DNA of 64,000 nt, taken from assembly GCF_014204945.1 (NCBI RefSeq), contig NZ_JACHMN010000002.1, positions 1,688,503-1,752,502 of the forward strand, given 5' to 3'. The position numbers and the translations under genes are program-made. The notes beneath the pieces were generated by a model. The model had not been told where the DNA came from. It was given only the letters and a program-made list of their open reading frames with translations, and searched no databases. Origin of the DNA: Allocatelliglobosispora scoriae. GTDB lineage: Bacteria; Actinomycetota; Actinomycetes; Mycobacteriales; Micromonosporaceae. Of this stretch, positions 1 to 8,588 are shown piece after piece. The number at the start of each line of letters is the position of its first letter. The first letter of the stretch is position 1.

Positions 1-884
1 GAGTCGCTCGCGTCGGGCGAGCAGACCGGGAAGAGGCGGCGCAGGTTGCCGGGGATCAGCGGGCTGGCGAGGAGGGCCTCGCGGGCCTGCATCCAGTTCT
101 TGTTGCCCCGGATGGTGTTGATCTCGCCGTTGTGCGCGATGTAGCGGTAGGGGTGGGCCAGCGGCCAGCTCGGGAACGTGTTCGTCGAGAAGCGCGAGTG
201 GACCAGCGCCATCGCGCTCACCACGCGCCGGTCGGACAGGTCGGCGAAGAAGGTGGCGAGCTGGTCAGGCGTGAGCATGCCCTTGTAGACGATGGTCCGC
301 GCCGAGAGCGACGGGAAATAGGCCGGGACGCCGCGCTCGCGGGTCTCCCGCTCGGCTTGCTTGCGCACGCAGAAGGCGACGCGCTCCAGCTCCAGCCCGC
401 TCAGCGGCTCGGCAGATCCCAGATGGTGGGCGGCGATGAACACCTGTCGGATGCGCGGACGGGCCCGCTCGGCCGTGGCGCCCAGGCCGCGCGGGTGCAC
501 CGGAACGTCTCGCCAGCCGAGGATCTCAGCGCCCTCGACCAGGGCGTACTTCTCCAGCACGGTGATCGCCCGGGCCTCGTCCGCGCCGTTGCCGGGCAGG
601 AAGACCAGGCCCGTCGCGTAGGCACCGGGGGCGGGCAGCGGGAAGTCGACGACCTCGCGGTAGAACGCGTCCGGGATCTGCAGCAGGATGCCGGCGCCGT
701 CACCGGTCTCCTGCTCGGCACCGCGCGCGCCCCGGTGGTCGAGGCGCCGGAGTGCGGAGAGCCCCTTGGCCACCACATCATGGCTGCGACGGCCGTGGAG
801 GTCGGCGACGAAGGCGACGCCGCATGCGTCACGCTCCTGCGACGGGTCGTACAGCCCCTGGGGGTGAGGGTACGCGGACACCAC
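1..884 (-). CDS. gltB: Glutamate synthase (NADPH) large subunit, N-terminal part
   Basis: The reverse strand encodes about 294 residues of the class II glutamine amidotransferase domain that opens the GOGAT large subunit, which makes glutamate from glutamine and 2-oxoglutarate. The expected Cys nucleophile is in the motif DACGVAFVADLHG at about residue 21, so roughly 20 residues would be removed as a propeptide. Other family blocks are LRRLDHRGA and HSRFSTNTFPSWPLAHPYR, followed by NGEINTIRGN. An AGGAGG lies 5 nt before GTG 884 and 8 nt before a second in-frame GTG at 881, so either could be the start. A TAGACT at 998-993 could be a -10 box, but no good -35 was seen. The gene runs off the left edge. 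Confidence 0.93.
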   Translation of the reverse strand, partial: MVSAYPHPQGLYDPSQERDACGVAFVADLHGRRSHDVVAKGLSALRRLDHRGARGAEQETGDGAGILLQIPDAFYREVVDFPLPAPGAYATGLVFLPGNGADEARAITVLEKYALVEGAEILGWRDVPVHPRGLGATAERARPRIRQVFIAAHHLGSAEPLSGLELERVAFCVRKQAERETRERGVPAYFPSLSARTIVYKGMLTPDQLATFFADLSDRRVVSAMALVHSRFSTNTFPSWPLAHPYRYIAHNGEINTIRGNKNWMQAREALLASPLIPGNLRRLFPVCSPDASD

Positions 885-1102
885 GCCGGCCTCCTGTCGT
901 CGTTCTCGAATGAACATCGGGACGACGTCGGCCCTGGGGGCGAGAACCTGAGGCTCTCGGGAACGACAACTTTAGGGGTCGCCGTGCAAGTGAGTCTACG
1001 TTAACCCCCTGGACATAGCGCCAGACACAGATAGATCACACCGTCCACCTGCTGAGATGTGCTATTTGGGCGATTTATCGCTTAAAAAGCCTTTACCGTC
1101 TT

Positions 1103-1108
1103 TATCCT
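1103..1108 (+). promoter_or_regulatory. -10 box TATCCT, probable leaderless promoter
   Basis: TATCCT fits the actinobacterial TANNNT pattern. It ends 6 nt before ATG 1115, so transcription would begin at or next to the start codon. There is no Shine-Dalgarno sequence, and the -35 region is weak. Confidence 0.5.
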
Positions 1109-1114
1109 CGTGAT

Positions 1115-1840
1115 ATGGATTTCTCGGACACCTTTGGTAACACGCTGAATGGCATCGCCAACGTCCTTCTCAAGGTATTGGTGTTCCTCGCCATCGTCTT
1201 CGTCGGCTGGCTCGTGGCCCGGGCGCTGGACAGCCTCGTCACCAAGCTCCTGACCCGCGTGGGCTTCGACCGGCTCGCGGAGCGCACCGGGCTGCGCCGG
1301 TGGACCGGGAACTACACGCCGAGTGCGCTCGTCGGGCGGCTCGTGCGGTACATAGTGCTGCTCTTCACGCTGCTCGTGGCGTTCGCGGTCTTCGGACCCA
1401 ACCCGGTCACCTCCCTGATCAACACGATCATCGCGTGGCTGCCCCGCCTCATCGTCGCCTGCGTGATCGTGGTCGTCGCGGTCGCGATCGCCAACGCCGT
1501 CTTCGACATCATCCGCAACTCGCTGGCGCAGTTCTCCTACGGCAAGGGGCTGGCCCGGGCCGCCCAGGTGCTGATCATCGCGCTCGGTGTCATCGCCGCG
1601 CTCAACCAGGTCGGCATCGGCACCACGGTCACCATGCCGATCCTCATCACGGCACTCGCCACCGTCGGCGGCATCCTCATCGTCGGTGTCGGCGGTGGCT
1701 TGATCCTGCCGATGCGGCACCGCTGGGAGCGGATCCTCAACTCCGCCGAGACCGAGTACGCCAAGGTCAGCACCCACCTCAAGACCGGCCAGTCCCCCGA
1801 CACGATCGTCCTGCCGAAGGAGCCGCCAGCCGCCTCCTGA
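1115..1840 (+). CDS. Small membrane protein of the mechanosensitive-channel TM-helix type
   Basis: The 241-residue protein has about five hydrophobic segments, near residues 15-37, 75-95, 108-133, 145-165 and 170-200. The last is glycine-rich (VGGILIVGVGGGLILP). This resembles the conserved TM helix repeats found in MscS-related proteins, but the soluble beta domain of true MscS channels is missing. After the last segment comes a short polar tail. A membrane role, possibly as a pore or scaffold, is inferred from the family; gating by tension cannot be claimed. ATG 1115 is chosen because a -10 box sits 6 nt upstream. It is monocistronic, bounded on the right by strong hairpins. Confidence 0.75.
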   Translation: MDFSDTFGNTLNGIANVLLKVLVFLAIVFVGWLVARALDSLVTKLLTRVGFDRLAERTGLRRWTGNYTPSALVGRLVRYIVLLFTLLVAFAVFGPNPVTSLINTIIAWLPRLIVACVIVVVAVAIANAVFDIIRNSLAQFSYGKGLARAAQVLIIALGVIAALNQVGIGTTVTMPILITALATVGGILIVGVGGGLILPMRHRWERILNSAETEYAKVSTHLKTGQSPDTIVLPKEPPAAS

Positions 1841-1867
1841 CGGGAGTGAGGCACCACGGCGCCACCG

Positions 1868-1980
1868 CGCTTTGCTCTGCTTACACGGACGCATCACCGG
1901 GAAAGTCCGGACTTGTCGGGTGATGCGTCCGTGTAAGCAGAGCTTGTCGGGTGATGCGTCCGTGTAAGCAGAGCAAAGCG
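1868..1980. repeat. Long inverted repeat with duplicated right arm
   Basis: The left arm at 1868-1897 (30 nt) is the exact reverse complement of 1951-1980. The right-arm core is also present at about 1918-1944, because a 31-bp unit is tandemly duplicated at 1912-1942 and 1943-1973. The left arm can therefore pair with either right copy. It lies between convergent genes, so a bidirectional terminator role is plausible. There is no U-tract. Confidence 0.85.
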
Positions 1981-1983
1981 TCA

Positions 1984-2037
1984 CGCAACGACATGGTGGG
2001 TGCCGCCCGGCCGGGCGGCACCCACCATGTCGTTGCG
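1984..2037. terminator. 54-bp perfect palindrome, bidirectional terminator candidate
   Basis: Positions 1984-2010 are the exact reverse complement of 2011-2037 with no spacer, centred on GCCCGGCCGGGC. It lies 10 bp from the stop of the FAD monooxygenase gene and between convergent genes. As RNA it would form a very stable stem on either strand. Confidence 0.8.
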
Positions 2038-2046
2038 ACGATCCGG

Positions 2047-3249
2047 CTACTTCGGGGGGAACCAGTTGGCGGCGCTCGCGCGGGCCTTGTCGAGCACACG
2101 GGGCTGCAGGAGGCCGAAAGCGGCGTCGCGAGCCCGGGTCGCGACCCGGCCCCGGTCGGCGAGCAGCGCACCGACCCGCTTGCTCTGGCGGGCCACCTCG
2201 GCGCCCCGGGACGCCCGGGCCGCCGAGTAGGCGCTGACGCTCGCCCGCAAACCCTGCCCCGGCAGCGTCTCCTTCGTCAGCGACGCCAGGATCGCGGCGT
2301 CCTCGAAGGCGAGGCACGCGCCCTGGGTCAGGTGATGGGCCATACCGTGCGCGGCATCGCCGAGCAGCACGATCCCGCCGGTCCCGGACGGCACGCCGAC
2401 CCGCAGCGGGCTCGGCGTCACCTCCCGGACGTCGTGCTGCACGACATCGCCGGCCTCGGTCGCCGCGAGCAGCTCGCTCACCGGCGACGGCCAGCGCTCG
2501 AACCACCGGCGCAGCAGGTTGAGCTGGGTCGCCGCCGACTCCGGCCGGGCCGCGCCCGCCACCGTCGCCTGCCAGTAGATGCCGCCCCGGGTGGAACCGC
2601 CGGCCGAGCCCCGGTCGCCCAGGGACGCGGCGAAGAACCGGTAACCGCTGCCCATCGTCTCGCCGCCGAAGACGACGTCGCCGCCGAGCTGCGGAGCCCG
2701 GTACCAGGGGATCACGGCCCGCCAGGCCGCGTACCCGCTGCTCGCCACACCGGCCTCGGGGGCGACGATGCGGCGCAGCGTGCTCGACGTGCCGTCGGCC
2801 GCGACGATGAGGTCCGCGTCCCAGGTGGTCCGGCCGTCGGTGACGCTGGGCCGGTCGTGGTTGTCGCCCCGGCCGGACTTCACCGTGATGCCGGTGCGGA
2901 TCTCGACCCGGTCGGTGAGCTTCGCGATGAGCACATCGTGCAGGTCCTCGTGGTGCACCACCACCGGGATCTGCCGATCCGCCGCCGCGACGCCGGGCTG
3001 GACCAGCCAGGACCCGTCCGCCCGGCGCAGACCGCCGGGCGGAACGGGCGTGCCGATCGCGGCGAGCCCGTCACCGAGCCCGAGCGATCGCAGCGCCCGC
3101 AGTCCGTTGGGCCAGATGAGCAGCGCGGCCGGGTCGGTACGCAGCCGATCCGCCTGCTCGATCAGCGTGACACGCCACCCGGCCCGGGCCAGCGCTCCGG
3201 CGGCGGCGAGCCCGCCGACGCCGGCACCGACCACCACCGCTTGACCCAC
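2047..3249 (-). CDS. FAD-dependent monooxygenase, aromatic-ring hydroxylase type
   Basis: About 400 residues. The N-terminal FAD-binding fold is VVGAGVGGLAAAGALARAGW (near residues 5-24). The middle motif WDADLIVAADGTSSTLRR is the DG motif, and the late GIVLLGDAAHGMAHHLTQG is the GD motif that binds the FAD ribityl chain. This is the group A flavin monooxygenase pattern (PHBH and salicylate hydroxylase relatives); the substrate cannot be told. GTG 3249 starts 4 nt after the lgt stop and immediately before the Rossmann strand. The frame stays open further upstream, but that part overlaps lgt and is Arg/Ser-rich. Probably cotranscribed with lgt. Confidence 0.85.
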   Translation of the reverse strand: MGQAVVVGAGVGGLAAAGALARAGWRVTLIEQADRLRTDPAALLIWPNGLRALRSLGLGDGLAAIGTPVPPGGLRRADGSWLVQPGVAAADRQIPVVVHHEDLHDVLIAKLTDRVEIRTGITVKSGRGDNHDRPSVTDGRTTWDADLIVAADGTSSTLRRIVAPEAGVASSGYAAWRAVIPWYRAPQLGGDVVFGGETMGSGYRFFAASLGDRGSAGGSTRGGIYWQATVAGAARPESAATQLNLLRRWFERWPSPVSELLAATEAGDVVQHDVREVTPSPLRVGVPSGTGGIVLLGDAAHGMAHHLTQGACLAFEDAAILASLTKETLPGQGLRASVSAYSAARASRGAEVARQSKRVGALLADRGRVATRARDAAFGLLQPRVLDKARASAANWFPPK

Positions 3250-3253
3250 CAGC

Positions 3254-4300
3254 TCAGCCCTTCTCCGCGGCCTTCGACTTCGCCGGGGCGTCGTCGTCGC
3301 CCGGCGAATCGCCGCCGCTCGGAGAGGCGTCGTCGGACTCTTCGTCGGCGTCGGACTCGAGCTCCTCGACGACGGGGATCTCCGGGACCACACCGGTCTC
3401 GCGGTAGGCGGTGAACTCCTCCTCGGTGAGGACCTGGTAGCCGCGGCCCTCGGCGAGCGGGGCGACGTACTCCCGGGGGCCCTTGACCCGCACGAAGTAG
3501 ATGAGCGCGGCCAGGAAGACGATGATCGAGACCCACACGTTGATGCGCCAGGGGCCGATCACCGTGGCCTCATCGGTACGGATGGACTCGATGACGCCCC
3601 GGCCGAGCGTGTAGAGCATGACGTAGAGCGCGAACGCGCGGCCCTTGCCGAACTTGTACTTCCGGTCGGCCCAGAGGACCACCCCGGCGATGCCGAGGTC
3701 CCAGATGAGCTCGTAGAGGAAGGTCGGGTGGAACGGGCCGCCCTCGAGGAGCTGCGGCGCGTTGTCGGGTGCGGGGCCCACCTCGGCCTGGCCGTTGGGG
3801 CCCATCTGGTGCACCTCGAGGCCCCACGGCAGATCGGTGTGGCCGCCGTGCAGCTCGTTGTTGAACCAGTTGCCGAGCCGGCCGATGCCCTGCGCGACCG
3901 GCAGGCCGACGGCGAGGGTGTCGGCGACGAGCGCGAACGGCAGGCGGAGCTGCCGGCAGGCGAGCCAGGCGCCGAGCGCGCCGCCCGCGACCGCGCCCCA
4001 GATGCCGAGGCCGCCCTCCCAGATGTAGAGCGCCTTGATCGGCTCGCCGCCCTCACCGAAATAGCCCTGCGGCGAGGAGATCACGTGATAGATCCGCGCA
4101 CCGATGATGCCGAAGGGAACCGCGTAGACCGCGACGTCGAGAATCACCCACGGCTGCACGCCCCGGGCGCGCATGCGGCGATCGGTGATGAAGCACGCTG
4201 CGATGATGCCGGCGATGATGCAGAGCGCGTAGGCCCGGATCGGCACCGGGCCGAGGTGCCAGACGGCCGTCGTGGGGCTCGGGATAGAGGCGAGGTTCAC
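3254..4300 (-). CDS. lgt: Phosphatidylglycerol--prolipoprotein diacylglyceryl transferase
   Basis: Lgt moves diacylglycerol from phosphatidylglycerol to the lipobox Cys of prolipoproteins at the membrane, the first lipoprotein maturation step; lspA at 40833-41438 is the second. The 348-residue protein is multi-spanning and carries the Lgt signature GRLGNWFNNELHG at about 140-152, with the conserved Arg and Glu. The block EGGLGIWGAVAGG at 95-107 is also typical. Compared with short Lgt proteins it has an acidic, Ser/Asp/Glu-rich cytoplasmic tail of about 70 residues. It follows the trp genes, the order also known in Streptomyces. Confidence 0.95.
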   Translation of the reverse strand: MNLASIPSPTTAVWHLGPVPIRAYALCIIAGIIAACFITDRRMRARGVQPWVILDVAVYAVPFGIIGARIYHVISSPQGYFGEGGEPIKALYIWEGGLGIWGAVAGGALGAWLACRQLRLPFALVADTLAVGLPVAQGIGRLGNWFNNELHGGHTDLPWGLEVHQMGPNGQAEVGPAPDNAPQLLEGGPFHPTFLYELIWDLGIAGVVLWADRKYKFGKGRAFALYVMLYTLGRGVIESIRTDEATVIGPWRINVWVSIIVFLAALIYFVRVKGPREYVAPLAEGRGYQVLTEEEFTAYRETGVVPEIPVVEELESDADEESDDASPSGGDSPGDDDAPAKSKAAEKG

Positions 4301-4406
4301 GGGCGTAGACGCTACCCGGCTTTGCGGAAAAGTGAAGAGGCGGGTGATTGTCCGACCGGCGCTCGTCCCGTTTCGACATCATCGAGCGGATCGAGCGCCG
4401 ACCGGC

Positions 4407-5075
4407 CTAGGGCAGCGCGTCGTAGGCCTCCCGGTAGCGCTGGACGCGCTCCCGATCGGGGCTCAGGCCATAGCCGGCGAAGAATGCCTCCTCGTGGCCC
4501 GGACCGCAGTTGCGGGTGATGCTCGCCGAGCCCACCGCGAGGTCCCACCAGCGATCGCCGATGCCGAGCCGGCCCACGTCGATGAAGCCGGTCACGACCT
4601 CACCGGTGAGCAGCACGTTGGGCAGGCAGAAATCCCCGTGCAGGACCACCTGGTCGCCGTCGTCGGCCTCCGGCAGGGCGAAGGGGCACTCCCGCACCGG
4701 TACGCCGTCGTGCAACCCCCGCAGCGCCGCGCCCAGCACCGTGGCGAGCCGCTCGGGGTCGCCCTTGCACCACGGGTGAACCGACGCGTCCACCCCCGGC
4801 AACGCCCGCGTCATCAGCCAGGAGAGCTCGCCGTCGGTGCCGTGCTCGACGAGCTCCGGCACCGACAGCCACTCGGCCGCCCAGCGCAGCCGCATCACCT
4901 CGTCGATGAGCACGCGCTCCAGCGACGCGGGGAGCACCTTGACGAAGCGGGTCTCCGCCACCCCGTCCAGCCGATAGGTCGGCCGGCCCGGGGTGTGGTG
5001 GTACGCCTCGTCGAAGGACCAGTCGGCGTAGCGTTCCAGCAGGTCCCGGGGCAGATCGATGAGCGGGTCGATCAC
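4407..5075 (-). CDS. Aminoglycoside phosphotransferase-like kinase
   Basis: The 222-residue protein has the catalytic loop HGDFCLPNVLL and the metal-binding block GFIDVGRLGIGDRWWDLA, which match the APH(3')-like kinase fold (classical enzymes: HGD.C.PN and GFIDCGR). A reduced N-terminal lobe keeps GRPTYRL and FVKVLP with the likely ATP-binding Lys. It is about 40 residues shorter than typical APH(3') enzymes. GTG 5075 overlaps the trpA stop (GTGA), so the two genes are translationally coupled. It may phosphorylate an aminoglycoside or an unrelated small molecule; resistance is not shown by the sequence. Confidence 0.75.
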   Translation of the reverse strand: MIDPLIDLPRDLLERYADWSFDEAYHHTPGRPTYRLDGVAETRFVKVLPASLERVLIDEVMRLRWAAEWLSVPELVEHGTDGELSWLMTRALPGVDASVHPWCKGDPERLATVLGAALRGLHDGVPVRECPFALPEADDGDQVVLHGDFCLPNVLLTGEVVTGFIDVGRLGIGDRWWDLAVGSASITRNCGPGHEEAFFAGYGLSPDRERVQRYREAYDALP

Positions 5076-5875
5076 CGGATGGCGGCGGCCACACCGGCCC
5101 GCAGCTCGGTGGTGAGCGAGCGGATCCCGGCGAGCCCCTCCTCGGGGGTCGACGCGTCGAGCAGGGCGCTGACGAGAGCGCTGCCCACGATCACCCCGTC
5201 GGCGAAGGCGCCGACCTCGGCGGCCTGCTTCCCGTTGCGTACCCCCAGGCCGACACTGACCGGCGGCGCACCCGGAACGGCCTTGGCCCGCGCGACCAGC
5301 GGCTGGGCCAGGCTGGAGGTCGCGTCCCGCGCACCCGTGACGCCCATGACGGCCGTGGCGTAGACGAAGCCGCGGCAGTGCCGCACGGTCATCGCGAGGC
5401 GCTCGTCGGTCGACGAGGGCGAGACGAGGAAGATCCGGTCGAGCCCGTGCACGTCGGAGGCGGCGAGCCACTCGTCGGCCTCGTCGGGGATGAGGTCCGG
5501 CGTGATCAGGCCCGCGCCACCGGCACCGGCGAGGTCCCGGGCGAAGGCGTCGACACCGTATCGCTCGACGGGGTTCCAGTAGGTCATGACCAGAATGGGT
5601 ACGCCCTGCCCGGTGACCTGGTCGACGGTGCTGATGATGTCGCGGGTGCGTACGCCGGCCTCGAGCGCGACCTGGCACGCGCGCTGGATGACGAGGCCGT
5701 CCATGACCGGGTCGGAGTAGGGCATGCCGATCTCGACGATGTCCACGCCTGAGTCGATCATGGCGTTGATCGCGTCGACGGCACCGGCGACCGTCGGGAA
5801 CCCGGCGGGCAGGTAGCCGACCAGGGCGGCCCGGCCGTCGGCGGCTGCCTTCTCGTAGGCGACAGCGACATTCAT
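5072..5875 (-). CDS. trpA: Tryptophan synthase alpha subunit
   Basis: TrpA cleaves indole-3-glycerol phosphate to indole and glyceraldehyde 3-phosphate inside the alpha2beta2 tryptophan synthase. The 267-residue protein has the catalytic Glu in [16 protein letters not shown] and the second acid in the same block. Further family blocks are [14 protein letters not shown] and [15 protein letters not shown], with a phosphate loop near [11 protein letters not shown] and [13 protein letters not shown] 5875 overlaps the trpB stop by 4 nt (ATGA). Length and spacing are standard. Confidence 0.97.
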   Translation of the reverse strand: MNVAVAYEKAAADGRAALVGYLPAGFPTVAGAVDAINAMIDSGVDIVEIGMPYSDPVMDGLVIQRACQVALEAGVRTRDIISTVDQVTGQGVPILVMTYWNPVERYGVDAFARDLAGAGGAGLITPDLIPDEADEWLAASDVHGLDRIFLVSPSSTDERLAMTVRHCRGFVYATAVMGVTGARDATSSLAQPLVARAKAVPGAPPVSVGLGVRNGKQAAEVGAFADGVIVGSALVSALLDASTPEEGLAGIRSLTTELRAGVAAAIR

Positions 5876-7086
5876 CGGGCGTCCTCCGCCTTGAACAGGC
5901 CGAAGTACTCCCCGGCGGTGTGCATGTCCTTGTCGCCCCGGCCGGAGAGGTTGACGATGATGACCGGCGGGCGGCCGAGCTCCGCGGTCAGGGCGGGCAC
6001 GATCCGCAGCGCACCCGCGATGGCGTGCGAGCTCTCGATCGCCGGGATGATCCCCTCGGTGCGGCAGAGCAGCTGGAACGCGGCCATCGCCTCGGCGTCG
6101 GTGACCGGCTCGTAGACCGCCCGGCCGGTGTCGTGCAGCCAGGCGTGCTCGGGGCCGACGCCCGGGTAGTCCAGACCGGCCGAGATCGAGTGCGAGTCGA
6201 TCGTCTGGCCGTCCTCGTCCTGCAGCAGGTAGGTGCGGGCGCCGTGCAGCACACCCGTGTCGCCGCCCGTGATGCTCGACGCGTGGCGACCGGTCTCGAT
6301 GCCGTCACCGCCCGCCTCGAAGCCGTAGAGGCGCACGCCCGTGTCGGGCACGAAGGCATGGAAGGCGCCGATCGCGTTGGAACCGCCGCCGATGCAGGCG
6401 CAGACCGCGTCGGGCAGCTCGCCGGTCAGCTCCAGCACCTGCGCCCGCGCCTCGGTGCCGATGCCCGCGACGAAGTCGCGCACCATGACCGGGAACGGGT
6501 GCGGCCCGGCGGCCGTGCCGAGCAGGTAGTGCGTCTTGTCCACTGTGGTCACCCAGTCGCGGAGCGACTCGTTGATCGCGTCCTTCAACGTCCGCGAGCC
6601 GATCGTCACCGGGATCACCGTCGCGCCGAGCATCTTCATCCGGGCCACGTTGAGCGACTGGCGCTGCGTGTCCACCTCGCCCATGTAGATCACGCACTCG
6701 AGGTCGAGCAGCGCGGCGGCGGTGGCGGTGGCGACGCCGTGCTGACCGGCCCCGGTCTCGGCGATCAGGCGGGTCTTGCCCATCCGCTTCGTCAGCAGGG
6801 CCTGGCCGAGCACGTTGCGCACCTTGTGCGCGCCCGTGTGGTTGAGGTCCTCGCGCTTGAGCAGGATGCGGGCGCCCGCTTCGGCGGAGAGCCTCGTGGC
6901 GTCGTAGAGCATCGACGGCGTACCCGCGTAGTCCCGCAGCAGCCGGCCGAACTCGGCCTGGAAGTCGTCGTCGGTCTGTGCCTTGCGATAGGCGGCGTCG
7001 AGCTCGTCCAGCGCCGCGATCAGCGCCTCCGGAACGAATCGACCGCCATATTTGCCGAAGTGACCCTTGTCATCGGGCTGTGACAC
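5872..7086 (-). CDS. trpB: Tryptophan synthase beta subunit
   Basis: TrpB condenses indole with serine using pyridoxal phosphate. The 404-residue protein has the PLP Lys in [15 protein letters not shown] at about residue 88. The catalytic Glu lies in [13 protein letters not shown], the phosphate-binding loop is [12 protein letters not shown], and the C-terminal block is [13 protein letters not shown]. The family usual length is about 400. It follows trpC by 20 nt on the same strand and is coupled to trpA. Confidence 0.98.
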   Translation of the reverse strand: MSQPDDKGHFGKYGGRFVPEALIAALDELDAAYRKAQTDDDFQAEFGRLLRDYAGTPSMLYDATRLSAEAGARILLKREDLNHTGAHKVRNVLGQALLTKRMGKTRLIAETGAGQHGVATATAAALLDLECVIYMGEVDTQRQSLNVARMKMLGATVIPVTIGSRTLKDAINESLRDWVTTVDKTHYLLGTAAGPHPFPVMVRDFVAGIGTEARAQVLELTGELPDAVCACIGGGSNAIGAFHAFVPDTGVRLYGFEAGGDGIETGRHASSITGGDTGVLHGARTYLLQDEDGQTIDSHSISAGLDYPGVGPEHAWLHDTGRAVYEPVTDAEAMAAFQLLCRTEGIIPAIESSHAIAGALRIVPALTAELGRPPVIIVNLSGRGDKDMHTAGEYFGLFKAEDAR

Positions 7087-7106
7087 GACGCCTCCCTGGT
7101 AAAGAG

Positions 7107-8003
7107 TTAGCGGGCCGGACGCGGGGTCGCGGGGTGGTTGCCGGCGTTGACCAGCTCGGCCACCGCCTCCCGCGGGCTCTTCTGGGTCACCAGACCCTCA
7201 CCCACCAGCACCGCATCGGCGCCGGCGGACGCGTAACGGATCAGGTCGAGCGGTCCCCGCACGCCCGACTCCGCGATCTTGACAACGTGGTTGGGCAATC
7301 CGGGCGCGATGCGCTCGAAGACGGATCGATCCACCTCAAGGGTACGCAGGTCGCGCGCATTGACTCCGATGACGCGGGCACCGGCCTCGAGAGCCCGGTC
7401 CGCCTCCTCCTCGGTGTGCACCTCGACGAGCGCGGTCATGCCGAGCGACTCGATCCGCTCCAGCAGGCCGACGAGCACCTTCTGGTCCAGCGCCGCCACG
7501 ATCAGCAGGACGAGATCGGCACCATAGGCCCGAGCCTCGTGCACCTGGTAGGTCGAGACGATGAAGTCCTTGCGCAGCACCGGGATGTTGATGGCGGCAC
7601 GGACGGCGGCTAGGTCGTCCAGGGATCCGCCGAACCAGCGGCCCTCGGTCAGCACGCTGACGCATCGGGCACCGCCATCGGCGTACTGGGCGGCGAGCTC
7701 GGACGGGTCGGGGATGTCCGCGAGCGCTCCCTTGGAGGGGGACGAGCGCTTGACCTCGGCGATCACGCCGACCCCGGCCTTGCGAAGTGCGGCATAGGCA
7801 TCGAGTGCTGCCGGTGCCGCTGCGGCGATCCGCTTGATCTCCTCCAGGGAGACCAGTTGCTGACGTGCTTCGACATCTTCACGGACGCCCGCGATGATCT
7901 CGTCGAGTACGCTTCCCTGCACTGCGTCAACGCCTCCGGCCTTCGGCGGAGAGGTCGGTTCATCGGCCTCCGCGCTGATCAGCCCCTCTCCGGGTGTCGT
8001 CAT
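7107..8003 (-). CDS. trpC: Indole-3-glycerol phosphate synthase
   Basis: TrpC cyclises carboxyphenylaminodeoxyribulose phosphate to indole-3-glycerol phosphate. Visible blocks are [13 protein letters not shown] (catalytic Lys), [35 protein letters not shown] and KIAESGV. From ATG 8003 the protein has 298 residues, with a polar extension of about 30 before the family start. That ATG has no Shine-Dalgarno but has TAGCAT 6 nt upstream, as expected for leaderless mRNA. The alternative GTG 7922 has GGAGG 10 nt upstream and would give 271 residues, the usual family size. Both remain possible. No trpF is present in this cluster (see the PriA gene). Confidence 0.93.
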   Translation of the reverse strand: MTTPGEGLISAEADEPTSPPKAGGVDAVQGSVLDEIIAGVREDVEARQQLVSLEEIKRIAAAAPAALDAYAALRKAGVGVIAEVKRSSPSKGALADIPDPSELAAQYADGGARCVSVLTEGRWFGGSLDDLAAVRAAINIPVLRKDFIVSTYQVHEARAYGADLVLLIVAALDQKVLVGLLERIESLGMTALVEVHTEEEADRALEAGARVIGVNARDLRTLEVDRSVFERIAPGLPNHVVKIAESGVRGPLDLIRYASAGADAVLVGEGLVTQKSPREAVAELVNAGNHPATPRPAR

Positions 8004-8009
8004 GGCCAG

Positions 8010-8015
8010 ATGCTA
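8010..8015 (-). promoter_or_regulatory. -10 box TAGCAT for trpC
   Basis: TAGCAT (reverse strand) fits TANNNT and lies exactly 6 nt before ATG 8003. With the hairpin behind it, trpCBA and the downstream genes probably have their own transcript, separate from trpE. No clear -35 was seen. Confidence 0.45.
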
Positions 8016-8092
8016 GGTCGAGTCGTCCGACATACATCCCCCGGGGTATGAGAGCGCCCACCCATTGGCCTAGTGCATAATGCGCACCCCTC

Positions 8093-8177
8093 CCGCCAAG
8101 ATCGCCGCAACTCTTCAAGAGTTGGTCCTAACGGGGTTGTAGGACCAACTCTTGAAGAGTTGCGGCGATCTTGGCGG
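8093..8177. terminator. 38-bp perfect inverted repeat, hairpin between trp genes
   Basis: Positions 8093-8130 are the exact reverse complement of 8140-8177, with a 9-nt loop. Each arm contains the odd-centred palindrome CAACTCTTCAAGAGTTG, so each arm could also fold on itself. The stem begins directly after the stop of the Trp-associated membrane protein and separates it from the trpC promoter, both genes reading leftwards. The core recurs in the hairpin at 44327-44399. Confidence 0.85.
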
Positions 8178-8588
8178 TCAGCGGGTGGTGGGGTCCTCGC
8201 CCCGGTCCAGGGCGTCCCAGATGTCCTTGGAGGTCTCGGGGTCCGCCGTGGGGGTGGGGCGATCGTAAGTCGAGGACATGCCGGTCCAGGCGGGGCTGTG
8301 GCGGATCACCAGCCAGCCCGAGTAGGCGACAGCGGTTCCACCGAGCGACACCAGGAGCATTTTCGGGGCGGCGTCGGCACTGGCGGCGTACACCCCGATG
8401 GCGACCAGCGCGAGGCCGATGGCCGCGAGGAGGCCGCCCAGCGCGCGGCGCGCCGTGCCGGACAGGGCCAGCAGCGCCAGCGAACCGGCGAGCGCGACCA
8501 GGGCGAGTGCCCTCGACCAGCCGGAATCGGCGACGAGCGCCGCGAGCCCGGCACCGGCGAGGCCGACGACGATCGCGCGACCCTTCAT
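8178..8588 (-). CDS. Trp-operon-associated membrane protein
   Basis: The 136-residue protein has about four hydrophobic segments (near 5-22, 26-43, 50-68 and 78-96) and a polar C-terminal tail with TYDRPTP. Its size, topology and position between trpE and trpC match the conserved trp-region membrane protein of actinomycetes (TIGR02234 family). Its biochemical role is unknown. ATG 8588 overlaps the trpE stop by 4 nt, so translation is coupled to trpE. The last codon abuts a 38-bp hairpin. Confidence 0.85.
   Translation of the reverse strand: MKGRAIVVGLAGAGLAALVADSGWSRALALVALAGSLALLALSGTARRALGGLLAAIGLALVAIGVYAASADAAPKMLLVSLGGTAVAYSGWLVIRHSPAWTGMSSTYDRPTPTADPETSKDIWDALDRGEDPTTR

Noticed and set aside
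132-1004. Forward-strand open frame opposite the start of gltB
   Set aside because: It is the mirror of the GC-rich coding frame on the reverse strand and its protein is Arg/Ala-rich with no domain.
4407-5075. Considered an acquired antibiotic-resistance island
   Set aside because: No mobile element, repeats or base composition shift; overlap with trpA shows a settled operon gene.
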